A stretch of 64,000 bases of DNA from Sipunculus nudus. Its lineage: Eukaryota; Annelida; Sipuncula; Golfingiida; Sipunculidae. This document shows, piece by piece, positions 13,161 through 24,243 of this stretch; positions within the stretch are counted from its first letter, which is position 1; each line of letters begins with the position of its first letter. The notes beneath the pieces were generated by a model, which had not been told where the DNA came from, made no database searches, and saw only the letters and a program-made list of their open reading frames with translations. A program made the position numbers and the translations under genes. Location: contig CM049307.1 in the NCBI GenBank assembly GCA_026874595.1, positions 4,609,579-4,673,578 on the forward strand, read 5' to 3'.

Positions 13161-13226
13161 GTGGATAGATGCCCTGCTCAGCTAACTCTACCACTGAACG
13201 CCTCAGCATCAGTTTCCTTTTCAAGG
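13161..13226 (-). CDS. MRTF: MRTF exon 3 encoding RPEL motif 1 (G-actin binding)
   Basis: The acceptor is GATTTTGTTTGCAG ending at 13227, and the donor is GTGAGT starting at 13160. The 66-base exon is symmetric (phase 1-1). It reads LKRKLMLRRSVVELAEQGIYP, split by a final C that completes a second Pro in the next exon. The RRxxxEL core, in which the canonical RPxxxEL proline is replaced by Arg, matches the form of RPEL1 in vertebrate MRTFs. The AEQGIYPP tail matches VDQGIMPP there (recalled). RPEL motifs bind monomeric actin and mask nuclear import signals. Skipping this exon would keep the reading frame and remove exactly this motif. Confidence 0.85.
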
Positions 13227-13302
13227 CTGCAAACAAAATCATAAATATGAAATATATACATATCTATGAGTATCAGTACATATTATATAACAAACATAAA
13301 AC

Positions 13303-13304
<2 letters not shown>

Positions 13305-13345
<41 letters not shown>
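13305..13345. repeat. (AT)n microsatellite
   Basis: About 20 uninterrupted AT dinucleotides in the intron side, 80 bases upstream of the RPEL1 exon acceptor in gene orientation. Confidence 0.97.
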
Positions 13346-13347
<2 letters not shown>

Positions 13348-13581
13348 CAATGTATATGTAATAGATGTAAAATAAATAACTGGAACAATATTTCCACCAG
13401 CATCAATATCCTATGAAACATCTGTGCCATTCAGAAATACATCACCTACACAGAGACAGTTTACAGTAGAACACCATTTTCTAAAAGAAATATTTTCCCA
13501 TGCCACTGTGGGCCATTTTAATGGTTCTACAGAAGCTTCCATGGACAATAAAGCCAACACCTCATTCCAAAAATGCCTTAA

Positions 13582-13587
13582 TTTATT
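13582..13587 (-). promoter_or_regulatory. Candidate intronic polyadenylation signal AATAAA
   Basis: A canonical AATAAA hexamer on the minus strand, 42 bases after the read-through stop of exon 2, followed within about 25 bases by TGAGGTGTTGG, a GU-rich candidate downstream element. AATAAA is common by chance in AT-rich DNA, so position after the stop is the only support. Confidence 0.35.
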
Positions 13588-13675
13588 GTGGCATATAATA
13601 ATATGCAGTTACACATTTTACTGTACAGTTAAATAACACAATTTTTGTTTTTATTATGCAGACCAGTCCACATAC

Positions 13676-13909
13676 ATTCCTTGTTCTTGTCCATGGACTG
13701 ATGCAGCGAGGCCTCCTCCACGGAATTCTGGGGGCTTGCCGGCTTGTTCGAGGAAGAGGAGGAGGAGTCTTGCTGCTGCTGCATTTTGCGACGTTCCTCT
13801 TCCATACGACACTCACGGCAGTAGATGCGATGGATGTAATTAATGGTATCACTATCAAGTTTGGCCCCTCCCCCATATACTGGTGACCATGCAGAGCTGT
13901 TCCCAGATT
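13676..13909 (-). CDS. MRTF: MRTF exon 2, 234-bp symmetric (1-1) exon with novel N-terminal segment
   Basis: The acceptor is ATGTTTTACAG ending at 13910, and the donor is GTATGT starting at 13675. The exon carries 2 bases, 77 codons and 1 base. The N-terminal half contains SPVYGGG, then INYIHRIYCRECRMEEE. The C-terminal half is low complexity: a run of four Gln, six Ser after an Asp, then a Ser/Pro/Asn-rich stretch and an acidic/basic tail ending near MDKNKE. The middle piece, with two Cys three residues apart and a charged helix-like run, looks coding and is not part of the MRTF domains I know. Length divisible by three and equal phases make it a potential cassette. Reading through the donor gives a stop at 13631-13629 and then AATAAA at 13587-13582, so an alternative 3' end is possible. 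Confidence 0.65.
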
Positions 13910-14543
13910 CTGTAAAACATAAAACAAACCTGTTAATTACAAATGGCATAAATAATACCAAACTTCGTAATTCTATTGTAAAGGCATATTTTCAAGTTCT
14001 CAATTAAAGTACAAAATTTGTACTGGTTTCTTTTTACAGCTGACATGCTAATTCTGTACTTGAGTCTGTCATTTAGTATTTTTAAGTAAATGTGAGTTTT
14101 AATTTTTAATTATATGTGAACTCAACAAATAATGTATTCAGCAAAACATTGTTCAATATGTGTAATACATAATATAATATCTGTGTTTGTCATGTGTGCC
14201 TACCTAGCCATATGACAAAAAATAAAGTAAATCAAGCTCCTTTTCACCTGTGTCACATGATTACATGTGGTGGGTTATAGAACAGTGCCATTCCAATATT
14301 TTCTCCGTAGGTTTATGCTGATTTTTTATCTGACATCAAGTATCTTTAATGTAAATTCATGTGGAGTGTCCTGTGGCTATCATTTATTTTACACCACAGA
14401 CTAGTGTTTGGATTTAAGCAACTATAAACTTATACATGTGTGATAAAAATATTTCTGGGTTTTTTTAACCCAGATTCTGGCTCTCAAATTCTTCAGAGTA
14501 CCGATGCACTGAATTCATCACTCACTCATTTTATCAGTCTCCC

Positions 14544-14568
14544 GGGGGGGGGGGGGGGGGGGGGGGGG
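14544..14568. repeat. Poly(G) tract, 25 bases
   Basis: An uninterrupted run of 25 G on the plus strand after TCTCCC. Runs this long can form quadruplexes and are often mis-sized in assemblies. Shorter homopolymer runs occur at 28296-28308 (C) and 29455-29468 (G). Confidence 0.95.
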
Positions 14569-16078
14569 TTCAAAATATCTGAGTTTAGTTATATCATATA
14601 AAAATAAACCATTAAGACAAACAATACAAATACAAACTCATGATGGCTATGAGCATTTTTTTTAGGTAAAGTTGTTCAGTTCCATCTGGTTGAGTGACTA
14701 TAACAATCTTTAACCAATAAATGATAGAGTACACAACTAAAGGTTTAAAACAGTTGAGCCAGGTAACACACATATAACGTGTAGACACTACAACTGGTAA
14801 AGCTACCCTTTATCTGGGAAGATGGTCATCAATGTGTGAGGAAAAGCAAACAATTACAGCCTGGCCCTGACTAGATCGTTATTTACCCAGCCTCCAACGA
14901 TGAGGGAAACATCTCTGTGCTGGAGCGGGGTCACACGCTGAGGTCAAAAGCACTATTCTCCCCAGATTTCAGCACATAAAGAGCTAATTTCTACTACATT
15001 ATGACAGCCCCCATTCTGCCAGCCTGTGAGGAAACACAGTATAAAACACCACACAACAAGTTTAATACGCCTTTGGTTCAATCACCTAGCCCACCTACAG
15101 GTACCAAGTCTGGAGCCAGCTCATGAATAAGCTAACCAATGATAGGTGGAGGAAGATTTCCATCTAGTGAAGCAATGTCAGACAGAGGAGTGATGCTGGA
15201 GTCAAGCCTATTATCACACAGATCCAACTATACATCTCACACACCATGGGCTGTAATTATTGTCTGGAAAATACTGTCTGTTTATAATAATGTTCCTTGC
15301 AGCCAAGATACCTCATCCTGCACAGGAAAACACACATTCACATCATTATTATTATACAGCCAGTACAAGCGTATGAATGGGCATAACAATGGTAACGCCC
15401 GACCACCTTCTAGATACAGTCTGACAGTGCTCAGTCCCTGAACACAAGGAGGTCAAACATTATAATTAGAAAATGGGTCTTAAAAACACAACACACATCT
15501 GCCTGCAATGATATAACCATCAGGATGATATAACCACTACAACATGACCCACCTTTATGTTGTTTAGGAAGTTTTGAAAAATCAGCAACTGAATGTCACA
15601 GTAAATCCTGACATCACATACCAAAAGGCTGTGAAGTCAAGGCAGCATGAACAAGGCACCTCCATGGTCATGAAGCAATATAAACAAACTGCCAGACATA
15701 CCAAATCACTGTTCTTCATGTTTCATTTAGCTATATACCATATATGAAATGTGACATCACTAAGAATAGTGAAAACACAATTCACCAGGTGCTTGTTAAA
15801 GCTATAAACCTCAAATCATTATATATAAATGATAAAGACAGACTGAGAAAAATATACACAATATGGGGTCAAACTGATATAATAAACTGAGAGAATAAAA
15901 TCCAGGAAAATAATGTGGTTCATTAACATATACTGTGCCCATAAAACAAGTTAAAAGTCTACCCCTTTCGACTTGATGTGAGCAAGTTGTCTGATATCCA
16001 GTGCCCTTTTGTTCACAAATGTAATGTGACTTTTGTTTGTAGGTGTTAATTAAGTCTTGTGGCATCCTGGCTTTGAAC

Positions 16079-17010
16079 ATTATGTCCTGTAGCATGCTGT
16101 CCACAGACATTATGTCCTGTAGCATGCTGTCCACAGACATTATGTCTTGTAGCATGCTGTCCACAGACACTATGTCCTGTACCATGCTGTCCACAGACAT
16201 TATGTCTTGTAGCATGCTGTCCACAGACACTATGTCCTGTAGCATGCTGTCCACAGACATTATGTCTTGTAGCATGCTGTCCACAGACATTATGTCCTGT
16301 AGCATGCTGTCCACAGACATTATGTCCTGTAGCATGCTGTCCACAGACATTATGTCCTGTAGCATGCTGTCCACAGACATTATGTCCTGTAGCATGTTGT
16401 CCACAGACATTATGTCCTGTAGCATGTTGTCCACAGACATTATGTCCTGTAGCATGCTGTCCACAGACATTATGTCCTGTAGCATGCTGTCCACAGACAT
16501 TATGTCCTGTAGCATGCTGTCCACAGACATTATGTCCTGTAGCATGCTGTCCACAGACATTATGTCCTGTAGCATGCTGTCCACAGACATTATGTCCTGT
16601 AGCATGCAGTCCACAGACATTATGTCCTGTAGCATGCAGTCCACAGACATTATGTCCTGTAGCATGCTGTCCACAGACATTATGTCCTGTAGCATGCTGT
16701 CCACAGACATTATGTCCTGTAGCATGCTGTCCACAGACATTATGTCCTGTAGCATGCTGTCCACAGACATTATGTCCTGTAGCATGCTGTCCACAGACAT
16801 TATGTCCTGTAGCATGCTGTCCACAGACATTATGTCCTGTAGCATGCTGTCCACAGACATTATGTCCTGTAGCATGCTGTCCACAGACATTATGTCCTGT
16901 AGCATGCTGTCCACAGACATTATGTCCTGTAGCATGCTGTCCACAGACATTATGTCTTGTAGCATGCTGTCCACAGACATTATGTCCTGTAGCATGCTGT
17001 CCACAGACAT
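16079..17010. repeat. 30-bp tandem array, 31 copies
   Basis: The unit contains TATGTCCTGTAGCATGCTG and TCCACAGACAT, with the palindrome AGCATGCT at its centre. Copies are nearly identical. Variants such as GTCTTGT, ACCATGC, AGCATGTTG and AGCATGCAG sit in adjacent pairs, indicating local duplication. Because 30 is a multiple of three and the unit lacks stops in these frames, ORFs of 399 codons (minus, MSVDSMLQDI units) and 339 codons (plus, MSCSMLSTDI units) overlap fully. Neither shows start, splice or family evidence of being a gene. Confidence 0.95.
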
Positions 17011-18317
17011 TGTCCTATATCTTACTTTCCATGGACATTATCCCTGGACACTGTACATTTGATCCTGCTAGTCACCTTGTCTATACATTTGTGTGGCAGT
17101 CTGTAGGAATAAAAGAAGTCAAGTTAATGTGTCACTGATTCCAGATAACCTGAGAGGAGGATGTCTTTCTGGGGGACCTGGTTTACCAGCTGGTGCCCTT
17201 ACGGGCTGTTCAGGTTGATAATCCTTTTAAAGGCTGGTAGTGTGGTGATATGGGACAGCCAGCACTGTGATAAGACTGGAGCCAGTAAAAGCTGCTGGGT
17301 GTCTGTCTATGGGTAGATGTGCTGGTTCTGCTATAACAGTGTGACCCTGTTATTATTGTCAGTCCTGGTCAACTTATAGTAGTGAGTAACTAATGTCTGA
17401 TAACCTATCATGGGGCATGCTTTACTGTCCATTTGTATCCTAAGGTTAACCTGGTGCTGTTCTTCCCTGGTCAGGCAGACTTATTCAACAAGACACACAT
17501 AAAAAGCAAAACTACTGTATTACTGAAACTTTGTATACTTACTCTACACAAAAAGTCAATAAAAATATCTAACAATGTATGAGATCAGACACTCAATTTT
17601 TTATCCTTTTAATTTTATAATAAAATATCAATTGAGTCAAGTGTGACACTGAAGATTGGGAAAGAAAACCTTAATGATCAAATATCCTCTAAAAGACAAG
17701 TGTTTCTTGTGTAAAGGAACAAAAATCTATGTAACAATTATAAATTTCTGATTAATATTAAATGAATTTAGATGAATACTCATATAATTTGGCATAGCTT
17801 TTTTTTAACTGGTAATATTTAACTATCACAGTCTTAATAGCACTGACACTGTTTGTTTACTTAAAGTTAATATTGTTTGTATTATGGACCATAATATCAG
17901 CAAAAGGGAGCAGAGGAGATGATTTTGTCAGTACCACAGTGAACTCATCCTTTGGTTCACATGAATGATCCTTCAGCGACCAGCTGATCCTCATTCATAT
18001 AGTTACATAAGGAAGCGTTTCTCAAGGGGAAAAAAGCCAGCCTGCACTGGCTGACAGCGTGATTATCTAAGAATTCCGCCCAGCTGTAAAATAACACAAC
18101 ATGAACTTTTTTTGAGCTGCGGTCACAGTGACAGGAGTCTTTTTAAGTTTATACATTGTGGTAAGAGCCACGATGACTGTGTGCAGGATGATACAGTGCT
18201 AATGAGCTCCTGTCTAACTTGGACTAAGTTTGGTAACCATTAGAAGCTGAACAAGCTATAACAGCTGACTGATTAAACTCCCAGCTGTTCAGTCATCTAA
18301 GACTAAATGGACATTAT

Positions 18318-19978
18318 GGTCCTCAGTTATAATGGGTCTGCCTGTTACAGACAAGGAGTCCTCAGTTATAATGGGTCTGCCTGTTACAGACAAGGAGTCC
18401 TCAGTTATGATGGGTCTGCTGTTACAGACAAGGAGTCCTCAGTTATATTGGGTCTGCCTGTTACAGACAAGGAGTCCTCAGTTATAATGGGTCTGCCTGT
18501 TACAGACAAGGAGTCCTCAGTTATAATGGGTCTGCCTGTTACAGACAAGGAGTCCTCAGTCATATTGGGTCTGCCTGTTACAGACAAGGAGTCCTCAGTT
18601 ATGATGGGCTCTGCCTGTTACAGACAAGGAGTCCTCAGTTATAATGGGTCTGCCTGTTACAGACAAGGAGTCCTCAGTTATAATGGGTCTGCCTGTTACA
18701 GACAAGGAGTCCTCAGTTATATTTGGTCTGCCTGTTACAGACAAGGAGTCCTAAGTTATAATGGGTCTGCCTGTTACAGACAAGGAGTCCTCAGTTATAA
18801 TGGGTCTGCCTGTTACAGACAAGGAGTCCTCAGTTATATTGGGTCTGCCTGTTACAGACAAGGAGTCCTCAGTTATGATGGGTCTGCTGTTACAGACAAG
18901 GAGTCCTCAGTTATAATGGGTCTGCCTGTTACAGACAAGGAGTCCTAAGTTATAATGGGTCTGCCTGTTACAGACAAGGAGTCCTCAGTTATATTGGGTC
19001 TGCCTGTTACAGACAAGGAGTCCTAAGTTATAATGGGTCTGCCTGTTACAGACAAGGAGTCCTCAGTTATAATGGGTCTGCCTGTTACAGACAAGGAGTC
19101 CTCAGTTATAATGGGTCTGCCTGTTACAGACAAGGAGTCCTCAGTTATAATGGGTCTGCCTGTTACAGACAAGGAGTCCTCAGTCATATTGGGTCTGCCT
19201 GTTACAGACAAGGAGTCCTCAGTTATGATGGGCTCTGCCTGTTACAGACAAGGAGTCCTCAGTTATAATGGGTCTGCCTGTTACAGACAAGGAGTCCTCA
19301 GTTATAATGGGTCTGCCTGTTACAGACAAGGAGTCCTCAGTTATATTTGGTCTGCCTGTTACAGACAAGGAGTCCTAAGTTATAATGGGTCTGCCTGTTA
19401 CAGACAAGGAGTCCTCAGTTATAATGGGTCTGCCTGTTACAGACAAGGAGTCCTCAGTTATATTGGGTCTGCCTGTTACAGACAAGGAGTCCTCAGTTAT
19501 GATGGGTCTGCTGTTACAGACAAGGAGTCCTCAGTTATAATGGGTCTGCCTGTTACAGACAAGGAGTCCTAAGTTATAATGGGTCTGCCTGTTACAGACA
19601 AGGAGTCCTCAGTTATATTGGGTCTGCCTGTTACAGACAAGGAGTCCTAAGTTATAATGGGTCTGCCTGTTACAGACAAGGAGTCCTCAGTTATAATGGG
19701 TCTGCCTGTTACAGACAAGGAGTCCTCAGTTATATTGGGTCTGCCTGTTACAGACAAGGAGTCCTCAGTTATGATGGGTCTGCTGTTACAGACAAGGAGT
19801 CCTCAGTTATAATGGGTCTGCCTGTTACAGACAAGGAGTCCTCAGTTATGATGGGCTCTGCCTGTTACAGACAAGGAGTCCTCAGTTATGATGGGTCTGC
19901 CTGTTACAGAAAAGGAGTCCTCAGTTATAATGGGTCTGCCTGTTACAGACAAGGAGTCCTCAGTTATAATGGGTCTGA
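18318..19978. repeat. 39-bp tandem array with 624-bp higher-order repeat
   Basis: About 42 copies of a 39-base unit containing CCTCAGTTATAATGGGTCTG and CCTGTTACAGACAAGGAGT, with 38- and 40-base variants. Marker variants recur at a fixed distance of 624 bases (16 units): ATGATGGGCTCTG at 18601 and 19225, TATATTTGGTCTG at about 18719 and 19343, and the 38-base unit at 18875 and 19499. A partial third copy begins after the second. The long ORFs here are by-products of the unit length. Confidence 0.95.
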
Positions 19979-20840
19979 CTGAAGTGTTCATAATCAAGTG
20001 CCCTATTTCAAAGTATAATATAGTGGTATACTATAGTAGGAATTACAGGTGAGATATTTCAATAGTGTACAATAATTTCACACTATAGTAGTTATCAAAG
20101 AAAGACAAATCATTATGAGTGAAGTCCAAAAGACAACTCATCACAAATATAAGGTCAACATTTATAAAGCTACACTGAACCATCAGCTAATACATTGATC
20201 ACAGAGCTTTTAGGACTTGTAGCAGTAAATGTATAAACATCACAGGTTTGATGGTCTGACATCTGGCTGGTCACTGAGAGCTGCCGGGGCTCCTTATCTG
20301 ACAGATGTGAGAAATTAAAAGCACCTGGGGCTCTAAAGGGGGCACATGGTAACCTGGGTTTAATGAAGAAACTGTGAACCAGACTAAACTGTGATGACAT
20401 CAGCCTCCCCCAAAGGCAACACAGCAACACCCTGATGACATCACACTCTACCAGAGGCTAAACTTTGGACAGCCCCTGGGCACCTGTTACAAGATCATGT
20501 CAATGGCATATCAGATCTCAGTGGCGCCACCAAGTGTGGACAGCACCCACCCCCTCCATCAACACCAATGAGATCAGCTGACAGGCAAAAAGTGCTTTTT
20601 GTTGTACTGCCAGCTGCCCTTCAATGGTGCTGGGCTCAGGTCATGTTGGACCTTATAGAAAGGGAGCGACAGATGCACATTCAAACTTGATGCGTATGAA
20701 TACATTGATGCTTATGAAAACATTGTGACCTGATATTCTTCCTCCTGATAGGTGATCTAAGAAACTGTAAGAACAGGCACAAATATGCACTTACTCATTT
20801 GTCACATGGAAGGCAAAAAAAAAAACAAAAAAAAAAAAAA

Positions 20841-21755
20841 ACAAGTGGCTCATGGGTCATGGCATTCAAATGAATTCAAGGAGCCTTGAACAAAGGATTA
20901 AATGACTCCAATAGTGTTCAAAATCATGCATTTTGTCAATAGACCTTTGACATAGGTTACAGTAACCTTATTCTACATCAAGCTGCTATCATTTGTGCCA
21001 ATCTGACTAATAGAGTTTTCAAATCATGTTCTTTCACACAGCTTGCATGAAAATAGGTCACAGTGACTTTCAGGTGTCCAAGAAGATTTTTTATGGGCCT
21101 CCCTGAAAGTCAGGAATGAGGATTCTAGGCCAAATATACACAATTTGTGCCCCATCTGACTCACTGAGTGCTTTAAAATCATGTTTTCCCCCCTAATTAA
21201 AAAATATAGGTCACCATTACCTAATTTCATGTTTCGTGGGGGGATTTGTTTAGGACCTCCCTGGATGTAAAGTTAGAAATTTCTAGGTCTTTACAGTTTA
21301 TGCCCTGTTAACAGCCAACAATGCGTAAAAAATAAGAAATATACAGGTGGTGCAACCAGTCTGCAGGAACTGATGAAACACTCCATTATCAATATGCATG
21401 CAAAAAAATCATTGTGACCAATGCATTTAGTTATACAGATATTGGAGCGACCAATGCATTAGTTATTCAGATACTAGAGTTTTTGTATCATATTTTTATT
21501 GGATTATCATATTTTTATTATATTATCATTGGTTATTCAGGGGGGTACTTTTGAGCTCCATAGCATCGAGAATATTGGTAACAGAGGCGTATTTCAGGCT
21601 TTTCAAGGAGATTTTTCATGGGCCTCCATGGATGTACAGTTAGAAGTTTTTTGGTCCAAAGGTTAAAATTTGTGCCTTGTAAACTGACGAACAGACGACG
21701 ACGGACAAAGAATGATCCCTATCTCTCAAGATGCCTTTTAGTCAGCTAAGCTAAA
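20841..21755. mobile_element. Dispersed non-coding repeat, ACCCATGGGTCA family, about 0.9 kb
   Basis: Begins ACAAGTGGCTCATGGGTCAT after an A-rich tract and ends GTCAGCTAAGCTAAA after a GACGGACAAAGAATGATCC-like purine-rich tail. Its interior shares CCAGTCTGCA, CTGATGAAACACTCCAT, CAATGCATTAGTT and a GGGGGTACTT motif with the copy at 55336-56175. No coding capacity is visible. It resembles dispersed families I associate with mollusc genomes. Confidence 0.65.
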
Positions 21756-23364
21756 TATACCCCCATCGGGACACGCATATGCCACAGCAAAATTAGCCAC
21801 AATACAATTTGTTTTAAGGAATTATGCATAACACTAACGAGAGGTCATGAATATTTTGGCCAAAATCTGCCTAATATCTTCTAATTATATACCTGAAAAA
21901 GTATACATAATGAATTTGATTCTCAAATAGTTGTGTGAAAAATGTGCAGAATGGCCAAGCTGTTTGCAGTTTAATATTAATCCAACATATTACCTTACTC
22001 CAAGGGAAAAAATTATTTTATCTATTTTTATTATTTCTTTTATAATTTTTTTTAATAAAATGTAACAGAATATTCTTTGTGGTGTATTATATAATATTAA
22101 CCTCAACATCTCATTAGTCTTAAGAGTAACTGTGTTGGGGGCAGGTTTAATGGCATGGATTTATTTTTCCATGAATTCTGCCTATCTTGCATTCAGTCCT
22201 TAAATCATTCACTATCTATAAATTAATAGGGGACTGTATCTGACAACTGGAAAGCATTATAATAGAGACTAGAGCAGTGCCCTATGTGTATATATATCAC
22301 AGGCTCCAGGTAAAATACAGCCAACAACTAGGTCAGTGACCAGGTAACAGTCTAACGTCTTCCTGCATGCTCACCATGGGGTACTGCACCACAGGGCAAC
22401 CAGAGTAACATGTGATGCTTTCTTACTGGCTACAGTTCATGTGAAATGATTTATCTTTTATTTCCAAAGGGCATTGGAATTTGTTATAAAGTCAGCAATC
22501 AAATTAGATGAACTGACAAGACTTGCACATGAAGGCCGGGGAAGTGGGGTGTGTTTAATACAGGATAACCCTTGACCCTGCTGGAGTTTACACAGAACAA
22601 TAAAGTGCCAGCACACACAAGTGACCTCCTGACCTGTTGTAGCCACTGCTAACTAGCTGCTGACCTGACAACTTCCCTGATCTGGCAAGAATGTTATATG
22701 GAACCATCATCAAGGAAATTGACAGCTGTAAATGGAAAAATAACAGACCTGTCAAACAATACTTCTCCACCAGTCAGGTGGCGCTACATGATATTTACTC
22801 AACCATGGGTGACATACACTGGTGTAGATACACACACCAAGCTGTGGGTGTCTATCTTATTAGTACCAGGTGTCCTGGGGACCCTTAATTATCTAAATGG
22901 GCTATCCCTGATTACCTCAATGACTCTTCCACCCCCTATTTTCCTTTCAGGTGAAATACCAATGATTTAAAGACAGGGAGGTACATTCAGTCAGGATTCT
23001 CACTGAAACTGGGAGGACATGGATGGTGTCTAAAAACAGTACAAATCTGAAGTGTAGATCTATGAGGTACAGGTATTCTAGTAAGTTATGTACTCCTGTT
23101 CCTTCTATTACCAGATCCTGTAAATTAAATACTCCAGGTGTGAACAAAATCCATTTGGAGAATTTCTACAGAATCCCAATAATTTGGTCAGAGTCAGATA
23201 TTTTTGACCAATCAAATCTGCAAGTTGTCCCAGCCAAGTTAAAAATGACACAAACACAGATTCATCAAAAAATGATTTTGTTTCATATCTCAGTACCCTG
23301 AAATTTGTGATCATGATGGGGAATCAGGTAGCATACATACGAGTTGCAGCTTCATGAGAACAAT

Positions 23365-23576
23365 ACATTGTACTTGTTGACTGTTTTACTACATGTATAC
23401 ATGGTACTAGTTGACTGTTTTACTACATAGTGCTTGTTGACTGTTTTACTACATTGTACTTGTTGGCTGTAATACTACATTATACTACATTGTAGTACAT
23501 TACTACATTATTTTACTACATTGAACTTGTTGACAGTTTTGCTACATTGTACTTGTTGACTGTTTTGCTACACTGT
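23365..23576. repeat. Short degenerate ~28-bp tandem repeat
   Basis: Around seven diverged units built on ACATTGTACTTGTTGACTG and TTTTACT, interrupted in the middle by a TACTACATT-rich patch. Confidence 0.7.
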
Positions 23577-23838
23577 AACAAATGTTTGACACCTGTTTAG
23601 TTAAGTTTCTCAGGGTTATATCTCTGGAGGTGTGTCCATATTAAGATTCATGAAACAATTGACAGTTAGCATAACAGGGAGTGGTGATTAGCCAGAGGAC
23701 AGTCAGGTCTTGTGACGTCAGCAAGCAAATATAGGTCATGTTGAAGTGGAAGTTAGACACAAGTGCCCAGTCAGTGTACCAGTTTCGGTATAGCCTGATG
23801 ATGTCTACAGTCCAGCGGCAGGTCTGCGTGCATCAGAG

Positions 23839-24243
23839 TTGAAACAGTTGAAATATGATGTCTGTAAGTGTAGACAGTCAATGTCTGAGGAAGGCCATGG
23901 TGATTTCTCTGTAATGGACTTCAAAGCAAGTATCGCATTTTGCAGACAGACTGGTAATCTGGCGATTATACCTAAAGTGAGCCCTTCAGGAACAGAACAA
24001 GGACATTATTTAAACGTGTAACTGTGGAGGTACTGGATCTTGCTGTGTGGAAGCATGTTCAGTTACCTAGAGCTGGATTATTCCAGGAGACATCAGCTGA
24101 GAAAGACATTGATAATAGGTCAAGATAGGAAAGTCTGTGCGCTATTTAGTGAGTTCTGCATGATTTATGCCTTGAGAGTAAATCTAGTGCGCCAGCAAAG
24201 GACTGTTGGTGGTCGGAGCTCCATGTATTTAAAGGCAGACTGA
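23839..24243 (+). other. Unresolved stretch with short plus-strand ORFs
   Basis: ORFs of 60 and 67 codons lie here in different frames, after TGTGACGTCAGC (a perfect CRE-type octamer, TGACGTCA, at 23713-23720). I recognise no family, and no splice sites join them convincingly. Listed only because the composition is slightly less AT-rich than its surroundings. Confidence 0.15.

Larger units (their letters stand above)
13227..13675 (-). other. MRTF intron between exon 2 and the RPEL1 exon, with a potential intronic poly(A) site
   Basis: A 449-base intron with GTATGT donor and GCAG acceptor. If the donor is not used, translation continues for about 15 codons to a TAA at 13631-13629. AATAAA on the minus strand (13587-13582) follows within 45 bases, so a short 3' end is possible. 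It also contains the (AT)n tract. Confidence 0.6.

Noticed and set aside
15811-17062. ORFs of 399 and 339 codons on opposite strands as repeat proteins
   Set aside because: Both are generated by a stop-free 30-base unit; they overlap completely, and non-array ends show no family likeness or splice sites.
23713-23720. CRE octamer TGACGTCA as a promoter
   Set aside because: A single palindromic octamer about one expected per 64 kb; no nearby exon supports a start.
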